64,000 nt of DNA from Umezawaea sp036375055 (GCF_036375055.1 NZ_DASUSQ010000002.1:1-64000); one strand, 5' to 3'. Shown: positions 49,556-58,709, counted from the first letter of the stretch. Notes: generated by a model not told the origin, from the letters alone. Translations and numbers: made by a program.

Positions 49556-51406
49556 ATGACCAGCTGGCCAGAAGCCCGACAAGCGGCCCGAGACGCCGCG
49601 AAGCCCTTGGAGGCCGTGGAGGTGCCGCTGGCGGACGCGCTGGGCGCCACGCTCGCCGAGCCGCTCACCGCACACACCGCCATGCCCGCCTTCGACACGT
49701 CCGCGATGGACGGGTACGCCGTCGCCGGTCCTCCACCGTGGTCGCTGGTGGGGGAGGTTCGGGCGGGCGGGCGCCTGCTTCCGACGGGTGCCGGGTGGGT
49801 GGAGACCGGGCGGGCGAGTGCGCGGTGGGCGGCTGACGCATCGTCGACCGGGGTGGGTGTCGGCTGGACGGGTGTCGATCAGGCGAGTGCCGCGGAACCG
49901 ACGCGGACGGGCGACGGGCGGGGGAACGCTGTTCGAGCGAGTGCCGCGGACCCGACGCGAGCAGGTGCCGCAGAGCCGCCGAGAGCGGAGGGACAGCGGA
50001 TGGGCGCCGCGGAAACGATGCGAACAGGCGGTGAGCGAGCAGACGCGGGCCAGACCAGTGCCGTGGGGCCGGTGCGAACAGGAGCCGCAGAGCCGCCACA
50101 AGCGGAGGGGCAGCGGATGAGTGCCGCGGAAACGATGCGGACAAGCGGCAGGCGAGGAAACACTGTTCAAACGAGTGCCACGGAACCAACGCGAGCAGGT
50201 GCCTCAAAGCCGCCACCAACGGATGACCAGCAAGTGGGCACCACAGCACCGATACGAACAGGCGGCGGGCGAGCGAACACTCTTCAAGCGAGTGTCGCGG
50301 AACCGGTGCGAGCAGGTGCCGCGGAGCCGCCACCAACCAATGGCGGGCGGTTGGGTGCCGCGGAATCGACCCGCGTGGACGTGGTCGATCAGACTGGGCC
50401 CCCTGCGCAGTCCGCTCAATCGTGTGAATCGCGCGCAGACGCACGCCAACACGCACAGGCTTCGGGACACTGTATGCAGTCGACTGGACACCTCATCCTG
50501 TCGCCCGGTCAGGCTGTCGGTATCGCTACCGGCGCCCCAGTCCCCCGAGGCGCTGACGCGGTGCTGCCGATCGAGCGGGCCGTTCTCGTCGGCCGCACGG
50601 TCACCGGTGAGGTCCGCGCCGGTCAGCACGTTCGTCGCAGGGGTGAGGACTGCGAGCGGGGTCGGGAGCTGCTGCCCGCGGGCACGGTCGTCTCCCCCGC
50701 CGTTCTCGGGCTGGCCGCCGCTGCCGGTCACGACGTCCTGCGCGTCCACCGGAGGCCGCGGGTGGCGGTGGTGCTGACCGGTGACGAGGTGGTTCGGGCG
50801 GGAACACCGGGGGTCGGTCAGGTGCGGGACGCGATCGGGCCCGTGCTCCCCGGCGTGCTGGCCGCGGCCGGTGCCGAACTGGTGGACGTCGTGCACGTCC
50901 CCGACCAGGCGGAACCGCTGGCCGATGCGCTGCGGAGACAGGGCGTCGACGTCCTGCTCGTGGGCGGTGCGACCTCCAAGGGTCCAGCCGACCACCTGCG
51001 GACGGTGCTCGGAGAGCTGCGCGCCGACGTCCGGGTGGCCGGGGTCGGGTGCAGGCCGGGGCATCCGCAACTCCTGGCCGTCCTGCCGGACGGCCGGTGC
51101 GTCGTCGGGCTGCCGGGCAACCCGTTCGCGGCGCTCGGCGCGTGCGCCACGCTGGTGGAACCGCTGGTCGGAGCGTTGGCGGGGCGGTCGGTGAAACCGG
51201 CGGTCACCGCCCACCTGCGATCGGACGTGGTCGCGCACCCTCGGGACACCCGACTGGTTCCCGTGGTCCTGTCCGGTTCGACGGCCGCACCGGTCGGCCA
51301 TGACCGTCCGGGCACGCTGTGGGGCGCGGCCCTCGCCGACGCGCTCGCCGTCGTCCCCCCGCGGTGGTCGGGCGGCCCGGTCGAGGTGCTGCACTTGCCC
51401 GGCTAG
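49556..51406 (+). CDS. moeA: molybdopterin molybdenumtransferase MoeA with large repeat insertion
   Basis: The 616-residue protein inserts molybdate into molybdopterin; normal MoeA is near 400. Residues 1-73 (AFDTSAMDGYAVAGPPPWSL, VGEVRAGG) and 315-616 (SPGQAVGIATGAPVPRGADAV, VVLTGDEV, GLPGNPFAALGA) are standard. Between them about 240 residues of Ala/Thr/Glu/Arg-rich sequence replace the short usual linker, with four units of about 39 residues. The insertion falls in the domain boundary before the GAPVPxGAD loop, so the fold may tolerate it. GGGAG precedes the ATG 49556. Linked to FDH by need for Mo cofactor. Confidence 0.88.
   Translation: MTSWPEARQAARDAAKPLEAVEVPLADALGATLAEPLTAHTAMPAFDTSAMDGYAVAGPPPWSLVGEVRAGGRLLPTGAGWVETGRASARWAADASSTGVGVGWTGVDQASAAEPTRTGDGRGNAVRASAADPTRAGAAEPPRAEGQRMGAAETMRTGGERADAGQTSAVGPVRTGAAEPPQAEGQRMSAAETMRTSGRRGNTVQTSATEPTRAGASKPPPTDDQQVGTTAPIRTGGGRANTLQASVAEPVRAGAAEPPPTNGGRLGAAESTRVDVVDQTGPPAQSAQSCESRADARQHAQASGHCMQSTGHLILSPGQAVGIATGAPVPRGADAVLPIERAVLVGRTVTGEVRAGQHVRRRGEDCERGRELLPAGTVVSPAVLGLAAAAGHDVLRVHRRPRVAVVLTGDEVVRAGTPGVGQVRDAIGPVLPGVLAAAGAELVDVVHVPDQAEPLADALRRQGVDVLLVGGATSKGPADHLRTVLGELRADVRVAGVGCRPGHPQLLAVLPDGRCVVGLPGNPFAALGACATLVEPLVGALAGRSVKPAVTAHLRSDVVAHPRDTRLVPVVLSGSTAAPVGHDRPGTLWGAALADALAVVPPRWSGGPVEVLHLPG
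49883..50374 (+). repeat. 117-bp tandem repeat inside moeA (R3)
   Basis: Residues 110-273 of MoeA are made of four imperfect 39-residue units beginning ASAADPTRAG, TSAVGPVRTG, TSATEPTRAG and ASVAEPVRAG, plus a partial first unit. Period is about 117 bp. The whole insertion spans about 49775-50497. Its 3' part carries CTGTATGCAG (50470-50479), a palindrome of the regulon type. Confidence 0.75.
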
Positions 51407-51488
51407 TGGAAACGAACGCCTGCGAGGCCACGCGGCGCACTAGGATCCGAGGTCCAGGCCACGCGACCCCGAGGTGAGCAGCACACCC

Positions 51489-53273
51489 ATGTCCCACACC
51501 TTCGGTGTCGACCTGCGCGGAATGATCGACCTGCTCAGCCACCACCTCTACAGCAGCCCCCGCGTCTACGTGCGAGAACTGCTGCAGAACGCGGTCGACG
51601 CCATCACCGCGCGCCGCGCCCTCGACCCGGACGCTCCCGCCGAGGTGCACATCGAGCCCGTCGAGGTGACGGGGGGTGTGCTGCGCGTCACGGACACCGG
51701 GATCGGTCTGTCGGAGGACGAGGTCCACGACCTGTTGTCGACCCTCGGCAAGACGTCCAAACGAGACGACCTGGGGTTCGCGCGGCAGGGTTTCCTCGGG
51801 CAGTTCGGGGTCGGGATGCTGTCGGCCTTCCTCGTCGCCGAGGAGATCAGGTTGACCACTCGGTCAGCCGGGGGCGGTCCCGCGGTGCGGTGGACGGCGG
51901 ACGCGTCCGGCAACTACCGGGTCGAGGTCGACGACGGCGCGCACGACGCGATCGGCACGACGATCGAGCTGGTGCCGAACCGCGACGCGGAGCACTGGCT
52001 GACGACGGACATGGTGCGGGTGCTGGTGACCGAGTACGGCGACCTGCTGCCGGTCGTGGTGCGCGTCGCGGGCGAGGTCGCGACGACCGGCGAGCTGCCG
52101 TGGGGGCGGCGGTCGGAGGAGACCGGCACCGACCTCGGCGAGCGGATGGCCGACTACGGCGAGGAGCTGTTCGGGTTCCGGCCGTTCGACGCCATCCCGA
52201 TCGAGGTGCCCGCGGTGGGGCTGACCGGGGTCGCGTTCGTGCTGCCCGAGGGCGTGCACCCCGGCACGCGCCAGTCGCACCGGGTGTACCTGAAGCGGAT
52301 GCTGGTCGGCGACGGCGTCGAAGGCCTGCTGCCGGACTGGGCGTACTTCGTGCGCTGCGTGGTCGACTCGTCGGCGCTGCGGCCGACCGCGAGCCGGGAA
52401 TCCCTGTACCAGGATGAAACGCTGCTGGCCGTGCGCGACGAGCTGGGCAAGCAGGTGCGGGACTGGTTGGTGCGCCTGGACGCGACCGACCCGGACCGCA
52501 CGTCGCAGCTCCTGTCCGCGCACCACCTCGGCATCAAGTCGCTGGCGCGCGCGGACGACGAGATGCTGCGGCTGGTCGAGCGCTGGCTGCCGTTCGAGAC
52601 GACCGAGGGCGCGGTGCCGCTGCGGCAGTTCCGCCGGATGCACGGCACCGTGCTGTACGTGCCGAACGTGGACGAGTTCCGCCAGCTCGCCCCGGTCGCG
52701 CAGGCGCAGGGCATCGGGCTGCTGAACGCGGGCTACGCCTACGACGTGGAGATCCTGGACCGGTTGGTGGCGCTGGACGGCGCCGTGGCCGCGCGCCAGG
52801 TCGCGCCAGGCGAGCTGCTGGCCGCGCTGGACCACCCGGAGCCGCTGTTCGACTCCGAGCTGAAGTCGCGGCTGGCGGAGGCGCGGGGCGTGCTGGACCG
52901 CCACGACTGCGAGGCCGTGACGCGCGACTTCGACCCCGTGTCGCTGCCCGCGCTGCTCATCTCCAACGTGGACGGTGAGCGCAAGCGCGACGCCGAGGAG
53001 ATCTCCGGTGAGGCGGACCCGCTGTGGGCGGAGCTGCTCGGCGAACTGCTGGGCGAGGCGTCGACGGCCAGCCAGCAGCTCGTGCTGAACTGCCGCAACC
53101 CGCTGGTGCGGAGGCTGGCCGCGCTGTCGGACCCGTCACTGGTCGAGCTGACCGTGGAATCCCTGTACGTGCACGCGCTGCTCCAGGCGCGGCGCCCGAT
53201 GCGGCCCAAGGACACCGCAGCGCTCAACCGATCGTTCTTGGAGTTGCTCAACCGGGCCGTGGGGGACCGATGA
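51489..53273 (+). CDS. HSP90-family ATPase (HtpG-like)
   Basis: The 594-residue chaperone-like protein has a GHKL ATPase domain: RELLQNAVDAI with catalytic Glu30 and Mg-binding Asn34, DTGIGL (69-74), GQFGVGMLSAF (104-114) and GTTIEL. A middle domain with RVYLKRMLVGD and RPTASRESLYQDE (an HtpG-typical catalytic-loop region) follows. The C-terminal domain is weakly similar to HtpG dimerisation domain. ATG 51489 chosen; a GTG at 51474 is possible. It is coupled by ATGA to a TPR protein, suggesting a dedicated partner. Not the usual housekeeping htpG, which is not in view. Confidence 0.85.
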   Translation: MSHTFGVDLRGMIDLLSHHLYSSPRVYVRELLQNAVDAITARRALDPDAPAEVHIEPVEVTGGVLRVTDTGIGLSEDEVHDLLSTLGKTSKRDDLGFARQGFLGQFGVGMLSAFLVAEEIRLTTRSAGGGPAVRWTADASGNYRVEVDDGAHDAIGTTIELVPNRDAEHWLTTDMVRVLVTEYGDLLPVVVRVAGEVATTGELPWGRRSEETGTDLGERMADYGEELFGFRPFDAIPIEVPAVGLTGVAFVLPEGVHPGTRQSHRVYLKRMLVGDGVEGLLPDWAYFVRCVVDSSALRPTASRESLYQDETLLAVRDELGKQVRDWLVRLDATDPDRTSQLLSAHHLGIKSLARADDEMLRLVERWLPFETTEGAVPLRQFRRMHGTVLYVPNVDEFRQLAPVAQAQGIGLLNAGYAYDVEILDRLVALDGAVAARQVAPGELLAALDHPEPLFDSELKSRLAEARGVLDRHDCEAVTRDFDPVSLPALLISNVDGERKRDAEEISGEADPLWAELLGELLGEASTASQQLVLNCRNPLVRRLAALSDPSLVELTVESLYVHALLQARRPMRPKDTAALNRSFLELLNRAVGDR

Positions 53274-56077
53274 CCGACAAGCTGGCAGCCGAGGAGCAGT
53301 TCACCGAGGCCTACCACCTGCCGCCGGGCATGGCCCGGCACGAGGCGCTCGAACGCGCGGCGCGGGTCGCGGACGCGGCCGACCACCAGCAGCTCGCGGT
53401 GTCGTGCCGGGTGGCGCTGATCCGCTCCTGCTACGACCTCGGCCGCTACGACCTGATGCTGGCGCCGTTCGCGTGGTGCACCGCGGCGGAGAAGCGCGGC
53501 CCCGAGGACTTCGGGCGCTGGGAGTCGCACACGTTCGACTGGTGCCACAAGTGGATCGCCAACGGTCTGCGGCGCGACCCGCGGTTCAGCCTGGCGCAGC
53601 TCAACGCGGTGGTCGACCAGTTCGAGAACCGCTACCGGCAGCACGGCTTCTCGATGCAGCCGGTGCACGGCGTGCGGGCGACCCTCGCGCTGCACGTCGG
53701 CGACGACGAGGCGTACCGCGAGCACCTGACGAGGTTCCTCGCGCTCGACCGCGGTCCGATGAGCGACTGCGAGGCGTGCGTCGTGGAGGACCAGGCCGCC
53801 CACCTGACCCGCCTCGGGCGGCACGCGGAGGCCGTGGCGCTCGCGGAACCCGTGCTGCGGCAGGAAACCACGTGCTCGACGCAGCCGCAGGGCATCCTGA
53901 CGGCGCTGCTGCCCGCGTTCGTCGCGCTGGGCGACCACGAGCGGGCGAGCAACGCGCACCTGGTGGCGTGCAGGCTGATCAAGGACGACGAGCTCACGAG
54001 CTACCTCAACGCGCACCTGGAGTTCTGCGCCACCTCGGGCCACGCGGCCAGGGGCGTGGACCTGCTCTCCGGGCAACTCCACCGCGTGCACCAGTCCACC
54101 AGCCCGGCCGAGGCGATGGACTTCGCCGCCGCCGCGGCCCTGCTGCTCAGCCGCGTCGGCGAGGACGTCCGGTTCGAGGTGCCGCAGGTCGACGGCGTCA
54201 CCACCAGCAGCATGAGCGCGGGGGAACTGCGCGCCGAGCTGGAGGCGTCCGCGCTGTCGTGGGCCGAGCGCTTCGACGAGCGCAACGGCACGAGCGCCGT
54301 CGGCGACCGGGTGCGCGAAACGCTGGAGCGCCCCGACACCGGGCACGTGCCGCTGGCCGTTCCCGTCCTCACGCCCGCGGACGTCGTGGAGGAGCTGGAC
54401 GAACTCGACCTCCCGTCGGACCCGGTCGAGCTGGCGGAGCGCGCCAACGCGGCGTTCGACGCGGGCGACTTCATCACCGGCAGCAGGCTGCTGCGGTCGC
54501 TGCCCGCGGACATGGACGCGCTGCTGCCGGACGCGCTGGCCGCGCAGCTCATGGCGAAGCGCTTGACCGCGAACGCGTCCCGGATCCCGCGCGAGCAGCT
54601 GCTGACCGGGTTCGCCGACGTCGTCGCCCAGCTCGCCGACGCGGGCGAGGCCGACCTGGCGAACCGCTACCGGGCTCGGCTGGCCGTGTGGCGGCTGCTG
54701 GAGGACGGGCTGGAGGCGAGCACCGCCGTGGCCCAGGAGTGCCTGACCGAGGCCGACGCGCACGGCAGGCCGTTCACCGCCGTGCTGGCCCGGCTCGTGC
54801 TGGCGGAGCTGCTCGACCACGCGCACGAGCACGAGCCCGCCGAGTTCCTGCTCGCCGAAGCGCACGCCCAGGCCACGGCGGAAGCGCCGGAGCTGGTGAC
54901 CAGGGTGCGGGTGGACCAGGCCGAGCACCTGGCCCGCTGCCAGGACTTGGAGGGGGCGCTCGCCGCGGTCGCCGAGGTGCTGGCCGAGGACCTGCCGGAG
55001 AGCGTGCGGTTCGACGGGACGCGGATCAAGCTGCGGCTGGAAACCGTTCTGGGGCAAGGGGATGCGGCCGTGCGCACCGCCAACGCCCTGGTGGCGAGGG
55101 CGGCCCGGTACCCTGGGCGGTGGCGCGCTGAAGCGCAGCGGCTGCGGGCCGTGACCGTCGAGGAACTCGGCCTGGAGGCCACCCACCTGGGCGAGCTGCG
55201 CGAGGCCGTGGCCGCGTGCCGCGAGTACGGCGGCGACGCGCACACCGCGCAGGCGTGCTACTCGCTGAGCGGTGGCTACCTCAAGACCGGCAGGCTCGTG
55301 GAGGCGGCCGAGACGCTGGAGGAGGCGCTGAGGCTGGTCCAGTCGGCCGGGGTCGAGGCGGAACTGGGGCTCCAGGTGCGTTTCCGGCTCGGCCAGACGT
55401 GCGCGCAGCTCGGCGAGAACCAGGCCGCGCTGCGCCACCTGACGATCTCCCTGGAGCACATCGGCCCCGACGAGCACTGGCAGCGTGCGGTCGCGCTGGA
55501 CGCGCTCGCCAACGCGCGCCGCAGGCTCGACCAGCTCGTCGAGTCGTCGCACACCTACTCCGAGGCCGCGCGGTTCTGGATGCTGATCGACCAGCCCGGT
55601 GAGGCCGCCGGGTCGTGGGTCGAGGCGGCGAACGTGCTGCCCGCGGGCGAGTCCACCGAGGGTCTGGCCGCGCTGGCCGAGGCGGAACGCCTGCTGCCCG
55701 GTATCGAGGACAGCGGCGTGCGCACGCACATCGCCGCGCGGATCGCCGCGATCAGGGCGTTCCTGCACGCGCAGGCTGGCGAGTACGACCTGGCGATCGA
55801 GCAGAACGCCCTGGCCGAGCAGGCCGCGATCGACCTGGAGGACGAGGGCTGGCAGGCGTTCCTCGTCGCGCGCGGTGGCCGGTTCCGGCTCCGGTCCGGT
55901 GACGCGGCGGCGGCGGAGACCGCCGCGCGGCGAGCCGCCGCGCTGCTCGGCGACGAGACTCCGGGCGAGGTGGTCGCGGAGGTCGTGTCGGTGCTGGAGG
56001 ACGCGCTGACCGAACTCGACCGTCCAACCGGGACGGACCCGCTGGTGCGGGCGTTGACGGCGCGACTGGAGGGCTGA
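53270..56077 (+). CDS. large TPR-repeat protein, partner of the HSP90-like protein
   Basis: A 935-residue cytosolic all-helical protein. TPR-like repeats are clearest from about 560 to 890 (AGEADLANRYRARLAVWRLL, GRLVEAAETLEEALRLVQSA, LGENQAALRHLTISLEHI). The N-terminal 300 residues also have helical-repeat character with several Cys/His/Trp (FAWCTAAEKRG, TFDWCHKW, DCEACVVEDQ). No catalytic motif. It starts on the stop of the HSP90-like gene, so a physical complex is likely. Client or signal unknown. Confidence 0.82.
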   Translation: MTDKLAAEEQFTEAYHLPPGMARHEALERAARVADAADHQQLAVSCRVALIRSCYDLGRYDLMLAPFAWCTAAEKRGPEDFGRWESHTFDWCHKWIANGLRRDPRFSLAQLNAVVDQFENRYRQHGFSMQPVHGVRATLALHVGDDEAYREHLTRFLALDRGPMSDCEACVVEDQAAHLTRLGRHAEAVALAEPVLRQETTCSTQPQGILTALLPAFVALGDHERASNAHLVACRLIKDDELTSYLNAHLEFCATSGHAARGVDLLSGQLHRVHQSTSPAEAMDFAAAAALLLSRVGEDVRFEVPQVDGVTTSSMSAGELRAELEASALSWAERFDERNGTSAVGDRVRETLERPDTGHVPLAVPVLTPADVVEELDELDLPSDPVELAERANAAFDAGDFITGSRLLRSLPADMDALLPDALAAQLMAKRLTANASRIPREQLLTGFADVVAQLADAGEADLANRYRARLAVWRLLEDGLEASTAVAQECLTEADAHGRPFTAVLARLVLAELLDHAHEHEPAEFLLAEAHAQATAEAPELVTRVRVDQAEHLARCQDLEGALAAVAEVLAEDLPESVRFDGTRIKLRLETVLGQGDAAVRTANALVARAARYPGRWRAEAQRLRAVTVEELGLEATHLGELREAVAACREYGGDAHTAQACYSLSGGYLKTGRLVEAAETLEEALRLVQSAGVEAELGLQVRFRLGQTCAQLGENQAALRHLTISLEHIGPDEHWQRAVALDALANARRRLDQLVESSHTYSEAARFWMLIDQPGEAAGSWVEAANVLPAGESTEGLAALAEAERLLPGIEDSGVRTHIAARIAAIRAFLHAQAGEYDLAIEQNALAEQAAIDLEDEGWQAFLVARGGRFRLRSGDAAAAETAARRAAALLGDETPGEVVAEVVSVLEDALTELDRPTGTDPLVRALTARLEG

Positions 56078-56080
56078 GGC

Positions 56081-56425
56081 GTGCGGTGGGTCGCCGTGGT
56101 CTCGCTGCTGCTCGCCGTGGTGGCGTGCGGGTCGCCCTCTCCCCCGCCCGCGGTGTCGTCCACGACGCAGGCCCCTCCCCCGCGTGATCCGGTGGTGCAG
56201 TGCGCGGACCGGCTGCTCTACTGGCTGGACCGGATCCGCACGTCGCCGGACGCGAGCGGGCTCGACTACCAGTCGATGGGGTTGACCGGTGCGGAGTACG
56301 AGGAGCTGATCAAGCTGCGGGAGCTGCCGCCCGCGCCGACCCCGCCGACGGCCGAGGCCACGGCGGCGTGCACCCGGCTCGAAGCGCTGCCGAAGCCGTC
56401 CACTGGATCGGCGTGGCCGGGTTAG
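56081..56425 (+). CDS. putative lipoprotein, unknown function
   Basis: A 114-residue protein with a short signal peptide (MRWVAVVSLLLAVVAC) and a lipobox VVAC giving an acylated Cys16. A Pro/Ser-rich linker is followed by a small helical domain (CADRLLYWLDRI, EYEELIKLREL) with two more cysteines. GTG start 3 bp after the TPR gene, so it is in the same operon. Confidence 0.7.
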   Translation: MRWVAVVSLLLAVVACGSPSPPPAVSSTTQAPPPRDPVVQCADRLLYWLDRIRTSPDASGLDYQSMGLTGAEYEELIKLRELPPAPTPPTAEATAACTRLEALPKPSTGSAWPG

Positions 56426-56444
56426 CGCGGGTTCGCGCCCCGAC

Positions 56445-57062
56445 TCACACCTTCCGCAGCGCCTTCGCCGAGGCGTAGAGGCACACCGCGGCGGCCGTCG
56501 CGAGGTTCAGGCTCTCCGCGCTGCCGTAGATCGGGACCTTGAGGGAGGTGTCCAGGGTCGCGATGACGGTGTCCGGGAGGCCGTGGGCTTCGCTGCCGAA
56601 CACCCACGCCGTGGGGTGGCCGAGGTCGCCGCGGTGGTCGGCGGTGTCCAGGTCGTCGGTCGCGTAGCCGTCGGCGGCGACGAGCGTGAGACCCGCCGTG
56701 CGGCAGGCGTCGAAGACCTCGTCCGCGTCGCGGGCGCGGGTGATGGGCAGGTGGAACAGGCTGCCGGTGGAGGCGCGCACGCACTTGCCGTTGTGCGGGT
56801 CGACGGTGTCGCCCGCGAAGATCACCGCGTCGGCGCCCGCCGCGTCGGCGACGCGGACGACCGTGCCCGCGTTGCCGGGGTCGGTGACGCCGTGCAGGAC
56901 GGCGACCAGTCGCGGCGTGCCGCGCAGCGCGACGTCCAGCGGCACGTCGACCGGATCGCACACGGCGAGGAGGCCCTGGGGCGTCACGGTTTCCGAGAGG
57001 CCTGCGGCGGCCTTGTCGGTGATCACGCTGATCCGCACGCCCGCGTCGACCGCGGCGTGCAC
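56445..57062 (-). CDS. TrmH/SpoU-family RNA 2'-O-ribose methyltransferase (start uncertain)
   Basis: The C-terminal SPOUT knot is complete: NAGTVVRVADAAGAD, ASTGSLFHLPI and the SAM loops FGSEAHGLPD and PIYGSAESLNLATAAAVCLY. 57062 is the first GTG in frame, but similarity to the family N-terminus (TPRVVAARRLTRRPGRDRAE, FLAEGAQAVREALA) continues upstream in frame to about 57250 with no ATG, GTG or TTG. The real start may be a rare codon such as CTG, or the sequence may carry an error. The rplT terminator overlaps the upstream part. Substrate is probably rRNA or tRNA. Confidence 0.85.
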   Translation of the reverse strand: MHAAVDAGVRISVITDKAAAGLSETVTPQGLLAVCDPVDVPLDVALRGTPRLVAVLHGVTDPGNAGTVVRVADAAGADAVIFAGDTVDPHNGKCVRASTGSLFHLPITRARDADEVFDACRTAGLTLVAADGYATDDLDTADHRGDLGHPTAWVFGSEAHGLPDTVIATLDTSLKVPIYGSAESLNLATAAAVCLYASAKALRKV

Positions 57063-57227
57063 GATCGGCTGGTTGCGTTCGGCCGCGGTGTCCGTGACGA
57101 ACAGCTCGTGGACCCGGCCGCGCCCCGAGGCGGACCAGGCGAGCGCCTCGCGGACGGCTTGGGCGCCCTCGGCGAGGAATTGTTCTGCGCGGTCCCTGCC
57201 CGGACGGCGGGTCAGCCTCCGAGCAGC

Positions 57228-57274
57228 AACGACCCGAGGTGTCCGTTCGGTGAACGGAGCTGCCTCGGGTCGTT
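57228..57274 (-). terminator. rplT terminator hairpin
   Basis: AACGACCCGAGG (57228-57239) pairs with CCTCGGGTCGTT (57263-57274), with a smaller hairpin CCGTTC/GAACGG in the loop. It begins about 19 bp after the rplT stop and overlaps the presumed N-terminal coding part of the trmH-like gene. Confidence 0.8.
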
Positions 57275-57292
57275 GTGCGCGAGTGTGGTCGC

Positions 57293-57685
57293 TCAGGCCT
57301 TGTCCTCGGCCAGCGGCGCGTTCACGTCGTCGGGCATGGCGGCCTTGGCCAGCTCGACGATCGCGGTGAAGGCGGCCGGATCGCTGACGGCCAGCTCGGC
57401 CAGGATCTTGCGGTCGACCTCGATCTCGGCCAGACGCAGACCCTGGATGAAGCGGTTGTAGGTCATGCCGTTCGCGCGGACCGCGGCGTTGATGCGCTGG
57501 ATCCAGAGCTTGCGGAAGTCGCCCTTGCGCGCACGGCGGTCGCGGTACGCGTAGCCGAGCGAGTGGAGCACCTGCTCCTTGGCCTTGCGGTACAGCCTCG
57601 AGCGCTGGCCGCGGTAGCCGCTGGCGAGCTCAAGGGTGGTACGGCGCTTCTTGTGGGCGTTCACGGCCCTTTTGACGCGTGCCAC
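57293..57685 (-). CDS. rplT: 50S ribosomal protein L20
   Basis: 130 residues; N-terminus MARVKRAVNAHKKRR and the core SRLYRKAKEQ and RDRRARKGDFRKLWIQRINAA are standard L20. GTG start. It carries a short extra acidic C-terminal tail. Third gene of infC-rpmI-rplT. Confidence 0.97.
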   Translation of the reverse strand: MARVKRAVNAHKKRRTTLELASGYRGQRSRLYRKAKEQVLHSLGYAYRDRRARKGDFRKLWIQRINAAVRANGMTYNRFIQGLRLAEIEVDRKILAELAVSDPAAFTAIVELAKAAMPDDVNAPLAEDKA

Positions 57686-57758
57686 TGTTCATCCTGTCGA
57701 TCTCGTGGGGCCCGGCGGGTGGCGCCGGGGCCCCGGTGTCCAAGGGGGTGGGGCAGGC

Positions 57759-57953
57759 TCAGATGCCGAGCAGCTTCTTCAGGCGAGGCACGTCGTTCTT
57801 CGCGACCTCGACCGTGCCGCTGAGCCGCCGGGTCAGCTTGCTCGACTTCTTCTCGAGCAGGTGGCGCTTGCCCGCCTTCTCGCGAAGCAGCTTGCCGCTA
57901 CCGGTGACCCTGATCCGCTTGGAGGTCCCTTTGTGCGTCTTGTTCTTCGGCAT
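57759..57953 (-). CDS. rpmI: 50S ribosomal protein L35
   Basis: 64 residues, MPKNKTHKGTSKRIRVTGSG and HLLEKKSSKLTRRL are typical L35. It lies between infC and rplT. The start at 57953 gives the family N-terminus; an upstream in-frame extension to 58067 is not supported. Confidence 0.97.
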   Translation of the reverse strand: MPKNKTHKGTSKRIRVTGSGKLLREKAGKRHLLEKKSSKLTRRLSGTVEVAKNDVPRLKKLLGI

Positions 57954-58020
57954 TTCCGTCCTCGTCTCGTGCTGCCACCGGGATGGGGCGGCCATGCGCC
58001 TTGCGGCCGAAGCCGCAAGA

Positions 58021-58644
58021 TCACTCCTGCGCTGTACCCGCGTCCTGCTCGGACGCGACGTCCACACCGTCGCCGTAGTCCGGCTTCAGGGGACGGGTCT
58101 TCGTGGTCTTGTGCGGCGCCAACACCATGATCATGTTGCGGCCGTCCTGCTTCGGGTTGGACTCGACGAAGCCCAGCTCGGCGACGTCCTCCGCCAGTTT
58201 CTGCAGCAGCCGGTAACCCAGTTCCGGACGCGACTGCTCGCGACCGCGGAACATGATGGTCACCTTGACCTTGTTACCACCGGACAGGAACCGGGCCACG
58301 TGGCCCTTCTTCGTCTGGTAGTCGTGCGGGTCGATCTTCGGCCGGAGCTTCTGCTCCTTGATGACCGTCAGCTGCTGGTTGCGGCGTGACTCGCGGGCCT
58401 TCTGCGCGCTCTCGTACTTGAACTTGCCGTAGTCCATGAGCTTGCAAACCGGCGGCCGAGCCTGCGCGGCGACCTCCACGAGGTCAAGATCCGCTTCCTG
58501 GGCGAGTCGGAGCGCGTCCTCGATGCGAACGATCCCGACCTGCTCGCCGTTCGGTCCAACTAGACGGACCTCCGGCACCCGAATGCGGTCGTTGATGCGC
58601 GGCTCGGTGCTGGCGGGAGCACCTCGGTTCGAGGGACTTGTCAT
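58021..58644 (-). CDS. infC: translation initiation factor IF-3
   Basis: 207 residues. N-domain RINDRIRVPEVRLVGPNGEQ and KLMDYGKFKYE, C-domain KIDPHDYQTKKGHVARFL and LGYRLLQKLAEDV are standard IF-3, with a longer acidic C-terminal tail than E. coli. It uses ATG rather than the AUU of enteric infC, so the leader, not the start codon, is the likely regulatory point. Confidence 0.97.
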   Translation of the reverse strand: MTSPSNRGAPASTEPRINDRIRVPEVRLVGPNGEQVGIVRIEDALRLAQEADLDLVEVAAQARPPVCKLMDYGKFKYESAQKARESRRNQQLTVIKEQKLRPKIDPHDYQTKKGHVARFLSGGNKVKVTIMFRGREQSRPELGYRLLQKLAEDVAELGFVESNPKQDGRNMIMVLAPHKTTKTRPLKPDYGDGVDVASEQDAGTAQE

Positions 58645-58670
58645 TCACGTCCTTTGAGACTCGTTGTGCG

Positions 58671-58709
58671 CCAAAAACAAGAGCCCCGACACCATTGCTG
58701 GTGCGGGGC
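58671..58709 (-). terminator. terminator-type attenuator in the infC leader
   Basis: On the minus strand GCCCCGCACCA (from 58709) pairs with TGGTGTCGGGGC through a 4-nt loop, with one bulged base, and is followed by TCTTGTTTTTGG, a rare U-rich tract for this genome. It lies about 30-65 nt before the infC ATG, as expected of an attenuator sensing ribosomal protein or initiation factor level. Confidence 0.75.

Noticed and set aside
24880..51406. Island as a mobile element or prophage
   Set aside because: No integrase, transposase, att-like repeat or tRNA was seen, and composition and codon use resemble the flanks.
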